From NCBI GenBank assembly GCA_002104905.1, contig MCFE01000417.1, positions 1 to 64,000 of the forward strand: a stretch of 64,000 bases of DNA, in the 5' to 3' direction. This DNA is from Basidiobolus meristosporus CBS 931.73 (Eukaryota > Basidiobolomycota > Basidiobolomycetes > Basidiobolales > Basidiobolaceae). Shown here in pieces: positions 58,397 through 64,000 of the stretch. The position numbers and the translations under genes are program-made. Below the pieces are notes generated by a model that saw nothing but the letters and a program-made list of their open reading frames with translations, did no database searches and was not told the DNA's origin. Positions within the stretch are counted from its first letter, which is position 1. Each line of letters opens with the position of its first letter.

Positions 58397-59020
58397 ATGA
58401 GTTCTGAAGACGACAAGCTTATGGAGGCATCTCTCCGTGAAGCGACCAGCAATATGCTAGTATCTGATGGGGTTGCCTCCACCCACCCAGTGAAATTCTA
58501 TGAGCTTGAGGAGGGCCCGGAGCAGAAAGCTATCAATAGCTCTCGAACGCTGGAATTACTGCAAGAGAATGAGGGGGGTTTCTATTATCGTCTACCGAAA
58601 GATAGCACAAAGGTCACCGCTTGGCTGAAGAAATTGAACCAAGCAGTCTGGCCTTATCTGGTGCCAGAAATCGAGCAGGTCCTTCCGGAATTGACCAAAA
58701 TCTTGTTGTTCGAAGATTTCCCCAAGAACTACAGCCTGTATTTACATGTCACTCAGAAGAAGGAGCAATTGAACACTGTCAAGTTCAGAACAGATGCCTA
58801 CCTCTTTGGCCACCCCCAAAATAAGAAATTCCGCTCCCCCAACGAATTCCTGCCTCACTTCCTGTGGTTGCTGGCCGGTAGCACCGAGAGCGGGAGCGAA
58901 TGTATCTGCCAGTACTGTAGCCGAAGTAAGTCTCGTACCCCCAAGCGCAGCGCCACAAAGACCCTTTCCTCGAAAGTGAAGAAGCATAAAGTAACGCAGT
59001 TTACCCTCGAATGTGAATAG
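58397..59020 (+). CDS. Short protein with Clr2 N-terminal domain (transcriptional silencing family), 207 aa
   Basis: It resembles the N-terminal domain of cryptic loci regulator 2, a subunit of the S. pombe SHREC histone deacetylase/remodelling complex that silences heterochromatin. Seen: a single exon starting MSSEDDKLMEAS; LQENEGGFYYRLPKDSTK then WLKKLNQAVWP (residues about 55-90); RTDAYLFGHPQNKKFRSPNEFLPHFLWLL (in two blocks around residues 130-160); and a terminal Cys cluster C-x-C-x2-C (CICQYC, about residue 176). A basic Ser/Lys tail ends the protein. Known Clr2 proteins are much longer, with further domains; here the frame stops right after the N-domain. It may be a stand-alone domain protein, or further exons may have been missed, though none are evident before 59,471. 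The start is the first ATG after the TATA-like site. Confidence 0.85.
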   Translation: MSSEDDKLMEASLREATSNMLVSDGVASTHPVKFYELEEGPEQKAINSSRTLELLQENEGGFYYRLPKDSTKVTAWLKKLNQAVWPYLVPEIEQVLPELTKILLFEDFPKNYSLYLHVTQKKEQLNTVKFRTDAYLFGHPQNKKFRSPNEFLPHFLWLLAGSTESGSECICQYCSRSKSRTPKRSATKTLSSKVKKHKVTQFTLECE

Positions 59021-59470
59021 CTAGGCGACCCCTCCCTTGGAATTCGATACTTGCATACGCTAGCTACGATTCCTTTAGCTCTGGATTGTATTCTTTTTGA
59101 GGCGGTACTGAAACTCAACCCAGCCGCCATTTACCTTTGCTTAGATGCTCACATCCGTGGTTTTGCTTAGAGAACATGTTTATCTCACAGAAATCTGGCC
59201 ATACCGCCTGCTGCCAGCAGCATACCTCCAGAAACGAAGTTTGAAACTGTTTGGCTGAGGGATTTCTGACATATTGATGTCTGATCAGAATGGTTTGATG
59301 TTATTAAAAAGATTGGCTTTAAGAGAGAGAATTGGATATTTGGATGAGTTTTCTACTATTATACAACGTCGATTGCTCGCCGGCCTAGTGCAATTGGTCG
59401 ATAGTAAATATGCTTAAGCATCACCAGCATGGCTCCTGTGGAGCAGCCTGGGTGGGATGTGGATCGTTCC
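59021..59470. other. Convergent intergenic region
   Basis: This lies between the Clr2-N gene (plus) and the nicastrin gene (minus). No supported ORF, RNA gene or repeat. Confidence 0.5.
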
Positions 59471-62175
59471 TTAGTCCACCTTGAAATGCTTCGATAAATA
59501 GCGGCGTACCAGGATGACACAAACGACACTAAGCGCGCACATAGATATTCCAATGATCAGCTCCATAACTTGGGAGCCATACGAGGGTACTTGAAATAGC
59601 TGGAAGCCGATAGGGTCCCACCTAGGATGAAGCTTCGGGTGAGGGCCTGTGACAGATACATGAGGTGGGGAACACTTACGTGCTCTCGGTCCACACCGGC
59701 TGACGCTGATCTTTGACAATGAACTGGCCTTCCTCAGTCAAGGCCAAGCCTGTCCCATAGGCATCATGGAATCTGGTCAAAGAGGATATGCACGTTCCCG
59801 CGAGGCACATCTGCTCCTCCTACAGGCAGCCAATGTTAGCCTAGATCCTGGTTGGAGCATTGCGTTGACTCCGTTCAACATTTACCTTGCAATCGGATCG
59901 CTGCTTGCATCCAGAGCCCCTCTCATACGCTGTGAGGTTTGCCATGAAATAGTAAAGAAAGGTAGATTGCACGTTCGGCTGCCCCATCTGGAAGACTCCG
60001 GGATAGTAGCTGAGCCGTCCGATATTCGATACTAGATTGAGGTCGGTCAGGTGGTCACGTGGCAACTAGCCAACGGCAATCACCTACCTGAATAAAATCG
60101 ATTCACTAGCGGGCAGGAGAAGTTCTGGCCAAGGCAGTAGAGCAGCTCCTCCACCTACAAAGGATGCATGGTCAGTGTTTGGCTGGGATTAAAGTAGGCG
60201 TGGTTGAGTACCAGTGTGCAGTTGGCTTGCACCGCTGAAGTATCAAGATTCTCGTTTCCAGACGCTTGAGCCAGGGTCGCTTTCGCAACGACGGTTGCCA
60301 CGCTACAGATAGAGCTTTTTGCCAACTCCATGCCCTGTGGGGCATCCAGCATGCTGTTGTAAAACCTAAAAGTGAGTTAGTGGCTTGTCCATGCTTACGT
60401 GTTCCCTGGGTAGCCTGACCTATTCACTTCTGACCGGAAATCGGTGATAACGGCGGCCGGGATGGCCTTCTTCTTGAGGAAGGACATCGTGCTAGATGGG
60501 GGCAAACCTCGGTAGATGTTGTCCGAATCGGCCCGTGTGACGCTTCCACCGGATTGTTTGGTGATCGAGTTTGCTAGTGAAAGGCTTGAAGTGCTGTTAT
60601 CGTGCTGATGGAGGAAGAAACCGGGCTCCCCAGAAAAGGACCCTACTTTTCCGATCTGATTCAACTCAATAATGCTCTCAATGCTATCAAAGTTTATCCT
60701 TCCGAAGTCATTGTCGCGAGTGCATGGGTATTCACATGTGGCCTTGATGTACGGGCAGCTGGATGTTGATTTGGTAAACGTCTTTTGGCAGGTGAACGGG
60801 GTGCTTATATCCTGAACAAATCTGGACGACCCGCTGTACCCCCATGACTCTGTGTTAAAGAATGTATACACAACGTGCTTTGGAAGCGAAGACATTGTCA
60901 CCGGACTCTACAAGGAAGCATAAGTGCAATGCCTAGTGCGGATTCCTTGAATGACCGTACCTTAGAAAGCGCCTCGGCCACAGCCATTAGCCCGATCATG
61001 CCTGACAGATTGTTGTCAAACCCGCTGGCGAGGTCATGGAAAAAACTATTGCTATCAATTGCAGTCGATAACACGATGACAGGCTTCCCGTCGTTGCGCT
61101 GGATACCTGAAGAAGGAGTCGAATACACAGAGAAATCTCCCACTGGCGAGCAAAACCCTACGATGCTTCGATGAACCAACCGCGGAGTCAAGGGCTATCC
61201 AGCTGATGGTACAATACCTCTTCGAAGACAGGTTTCGGAGTCCCTGGTGGCATACATGAAAGAGTTAAATTGCACCGCATTCAACGGGTATTTGTACGCT
61301 TTCTGGGCGTTTTCCTCTGCAGCCTGGAATTAAACAAACCATGAATAGGGATCCCTAGATATGGCTTGAATGAATGCTTGCTGTCACCTCAAGAATCGAC
61401 CTCAGCGTATCGTTCGCCTTAGTGCTAATCCCCTCCACTGCATAAATTGGGAAGTCGTACGAGTTGTACATCAGCCCGTTTCCCTAGAAGCTGAATAAGC
61501 CATTTTGAACAACTGCACGATAGCATCAGACTAAAACCTTTGGGTTCCATATGTACGCAGTTGTATCGTTGGCATATAAGCTGAAAGGTTGGTTTGGATT
61601 GGGCAAATCGGGTGAAAAGCCTACAGGTTTCGTCTCCGACTGGCCCACCGACACAATCACTCCGCCAACTCTAGAGGATTCTCTTAATCTTTGAAGATTC
61701 TCACTGGAAAGAAGATATAAAATGACTTTGGGTTTTCTACATCGTGCATAGAAAAGTAAAGTACTTGGTGAACAAGTCCATTGGTATCACAACGGCGTAG
61801 TTCTCCTTGGAGCTGCTCTCTATAAAGTGAGCAATCTCATTTGCGTTATTAATCGGATATAATACACCAGTGGTTCCACTTTTGGCTGTACAAGCAACAG
61901 GTATGTTAGGTACGGGTGATTGAGCTAGTAGCCTCCGGTTTGTACCTTGGCAACCGATAGAGCCTGAGGCATTCAGCAACCGCACACACGGGAAGCCAAG
62001 TAAATCTTTGTATATCTTGTCGTAGAAATTAGATACGCCCAGTACTAGAAACAGACCAGTGATTATGTCAGCATTGCAATAGACGATTGATGGGGGAGAG
62101 CGACAGCAATAGGGTTTCCATACCTAGAGGCAGTACGGAGCACCAACCTAGTGTATAAAGGATGGCGCGAAGCAT
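59471..62175 (-). CDS. NCSTN: Nicastrin (gamma-secretase subunit), 13 exons, 660 aa
   Basis: This is a type I membrane glycoprotein of the presenilin gamma-secretase complex; its lumenal domain gates substrates by their N-terminus. Exons on the minus strand: 62124-62175, 61946-62044, 61765-61885, 61538-61703, 61388-61483, 61218-61323, 60961-61157, 60420-60907, 60212-60365, 60088-60154, 59886-60031, 59680-59819, 59471-59621 (1,983 nt, one frame). It starts MLRAILYTLGWCSVLPLV, a signal peptide. Then CVRLLNASGSIGCQ, GNGLMYNSYDFPIY, GDFSVYSTP, VIVLSTAIDSNSFFHD, and TESWGYSGSS, which aligns with the conserved E-x-x-D-Y-I-G-S-S region and keeps the Glu. AVITDF and FYNSMLD follow, then VWTESTWDPI before one membrane helix (ELIIGISMCALSVVCVILV) and a short cytosolic tail. 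The length is close to the animal protein (about 700). No presenilin gene is in the window. Confidence 0.94.
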
Positions 62176-62907
62176 CGTTCGACGAAGCAGTTAAGGGACG
62201 GCCTCCCAGCCCACACTCATATCCCTTACATAGGACCAACCGTACCACATATTAATTGTCAAATTAATATCAAATGTTAAATTGCTCATGATCAGTGCAA
62301 ATTCACTGCAATTGAATGATGGAAATGGTAGGAGTATCCGATATTCCATAATATGGCGCTTTTCCAATATATCCGGTGTTACCATATGCAATCACAACTC
62401 GGCCATTGTGGGACCTCCATTGCAAACCCTTTGTGTAAATGATGCACAACTGTCAACAGTAGAGGAGCCACAACAAACTCCTCGAGACGGCCAGCAAAGG
62501 CTCACCCTTTGATACTGCCTGGGCGCCGGTACTTTCGTCGGTGTTTTATGATCCAAGCCTGAATCTTTACCTGCATGTATATGGAATATGGGGCTGATAA
62601 TTAGGCAGCAAATGCTCGACCGCTGCAAAACAGACGACGCCCTCTCCGCATCATTGCAACTACACGGAGACAAACCGATCGCTCAAATCGCCAGTACTCG
62701 CCGATCCTATAGTCGGCTATCCGGACATTCATCAATGCATCTCAACTCCACCACATGACCAGCAAATCCATGTATTCCTATTTATTGTTTATCGTGCTCT
62801 ATTGAACAATGTTGTAGTCTACTGCAAATACTTGGAATTCCTGGTCGCATTGGCCTTCCTATGAATGGCTTGCGGAACACGCAAAATACTCGAAGCCATC
62901 CACTCCA
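62176..62907. other. Intergenic region upstream of nicastrin and downstream of RPB3
   Basis: The minus strand has AATAAA at 62,786-62,781, about 120 nt after the RPB3 stop, a likely polyadenylation signal. The rest is presumably the nicastrin promoter. The ORF at 62,392-62,673 (minus) has no motif. Confidence 0.5.
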
Positions 62908-64000
62908 TCAATACCACATGGATGACTGCGCACCCTGCTCATTGGTCTCATCCTCCAGCTGAATCTGGATTGCCCCGAGCTTATCCTGAAGTATACGTAA
63001 TGCTGTGAGAACAACATCCTCCGGCTTCAAGGATCCCACGGTCTATGATAGCTGTATGTTAGGTCAGGGTGCGATGGTTTAGTCTCCAATGTTCACTCAC
63101 CTCAAAATCCACGTAGAATCTGTCTGGCTCGGCTTTGTAGTCGAAAGCTACAGAAAATGTCAATTTAGCGACCCTGTGGGCTAAGCAATGGTGCAAGTGG
63201 TACTCTACGTTCGTTTGGCGAGGGCTTTTCCTCGAACTGGCCATTTCTGCTTACTGGCCTGGATCAAATAAACACTTAGCGTCTCGATGGTTTGCATAAC
63301 CACTCTGATTGGGTAGAATAATTACCATTCCTTCTCGGCATCCTCTTCAATCCACCAGCGCGAATGTCTAAGCTTGTTCCATGGGTCGTATTCAAACCCA
63401 ACACCGCTGATTGGACTCCATTTGGCGTGCTCCTTGGAAACCCCCTAGAAACAGCTATTAGTGCCTTTGAAATCAGTGGTTCAGCAAAGCTCGCTACCTT
63501 TTTGGCAACACAGTTGAGCTTCAATTCTTGTCCCTTTCTGAGTTTGACAATGAGAATCCCATTATCTTCGGGGCCTGCAAGGCAAAGCATGTAGATAAGC
63601 AAGAGGCGGTACACTTGAACGGTCTCTCTGTTGACTAACCTGCCAGGACTGGTGTGACTCTAGGATCGGTGCTGACCAGATCCTTACTTGTGATATCGAG
63701 AGTTTCGTCACCGGTGCATTTGACATCCAAGGTTAATTCCACCGAGCAATTCGAGCAGTATTGAGAGCAGTTGCAATCCTGGAGTCAAGATTAGGATGGT
63801 GTTGCATAAGCGGCTAGGCTTGCATACGTACTCTCGTGTATTTGATGCGATCGACTTCATTACTGTCCAGCGGAATCATACCTAGTCTGTGGGCAATAAA
63901 TTCATCAGCTAACACCGATGTATTCAGCTCGATCTCCACCATGTCAATCGCTGAAGTGAGGTTAGACTGGATTAGTAGCGCGACGACGAGCAGCATGCGC
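62908..64000 (-). CDS. RPB3: RNA polymerase II subunit RPB3 (5' end beyond window)
   Basis: This is the third-largest Pol II subunit; it pairs with RPB11 to start enzyme assembly. Exons on the minus strand: 63832-63950, 63640-63778, 63498-63574, 63326-63444, 63209-63258, 63101-63147, 62908-63042; the first exon(s) lie past 64,000. Motifs: [26 protein letters not shown]; zinc loop [10 protein letters not shown] (C-x-C-x3-C-x2-C); [33 protein letters not shown]; and a C-terminal [16 protein letters not shown], the Rpb11-like dimer helix. It ends QSSMWY. An ATG seen near the right edge (63,996) is in the intron before the first visible exon and is not the start. Frame continuity through seven exons supports the model. 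Confidence 0.95.

Noticed and set aside
63814-63996. ATG at about 63,996 as the RPB3 start with a signal-peptide-like [10 protein letters not shown]
   Set aside because: A 3' splice site lies between it and the conserved AIDMVEIE segment; RPB3 is not secreted and its usual N-terminus is missing, so the true start is beyond the window.

Overview
The window is nuclear DNA from a filamentous or early-diverging fungus. It has two contrasting halves. Positions 1 to about 48,200 are an AT-rich, CpG-poor block of nested retrotransposons and unclassified repeats with no recognisable host gene. Positions about 48,700 to 64,000 are a CpG-rich, gene-dense block of six intron-containing eukaryotic housekeeping genes. 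Short GT-AG introns (mostly 40-110 bp), a Kss1/Fus3-type MAP kinase and a Clr2 N-terminal domain protein point to a fungus. An apparently complete nicastrin (gamma-secretase subunit), which Dikarya generally lack, makes a Mucoromycota or other early-diverging lineage the best guess. That placement is inference.

Repeat block. (1) A Ty1/copia element at 1,204-5,886 (minus) sits inside an unclassified repeat, family A (1-1,203 and 5,887-7,255; other copies at 7,260-7,950, 12,515-14,443 and 45,640-47,060). (2) Families B and C lie at 8,080-10,195, C as an inverted pair. (3) A degraded chromodomain-bearing Ty3/gypsy 3' end (10,195-11,638) is split by a solo LTR (10,680-11,378). (4) At 14,444-21,807 are two broken Ty3 elements of one family (plus, then minus) with inserted copia-type LTRs. 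(5) The best-preserved element is a Ty3/gypsy at 23,361-28,299 with 369-bp LTRs and a 1,342-codon Gag-Pol frame. It sits inside another unclassified repeat, family X. (6) At 28,644-31,130 are a solo LTR with a perfect target duplication and a 5'-truncated copia. (7) A second copia of the first family (33,028-44,242) is interrupted by a 7.5-kb Ty3/gypsy (35,885-43,429, perfect 5-bp duplication), which itself carries a probable solo LTR (39,893-40,696).

Gene block. Every splice model below keeps one open frame across all exons: DNA ligase I (48,745-52,185, +, 16 exons, 833 aa); a Kss1/Fus3/ERK-type MAP kinase (53,067-54,921, +, 12 exons, 354 aa); a Nup50/Nup2-type FG nucleoporin with a Ran-binding domain (55,583-57,883, -, 4 exons, 681 aa); a short Clr2-N protein (58,397-59,020, +, 207 aa), divergent from the nucleoporin; nicastrin (59,471-62,175, -, 13 exons, 660 aa); and RNA polymerase II subunit RPB3 (62,908 to beyond 64,000, -, 5' partial). 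Apart from shared intergenic promoters they do not form a pathway. They are a euchromatic island (replication, signalling, nuclear transport, silencing, proteolysis, transcription) beside a silenced-looking transposon block.

Coordinates were worked out by eye. Exon edges are supported by frame continuity and splice consensus, not by transcripts.
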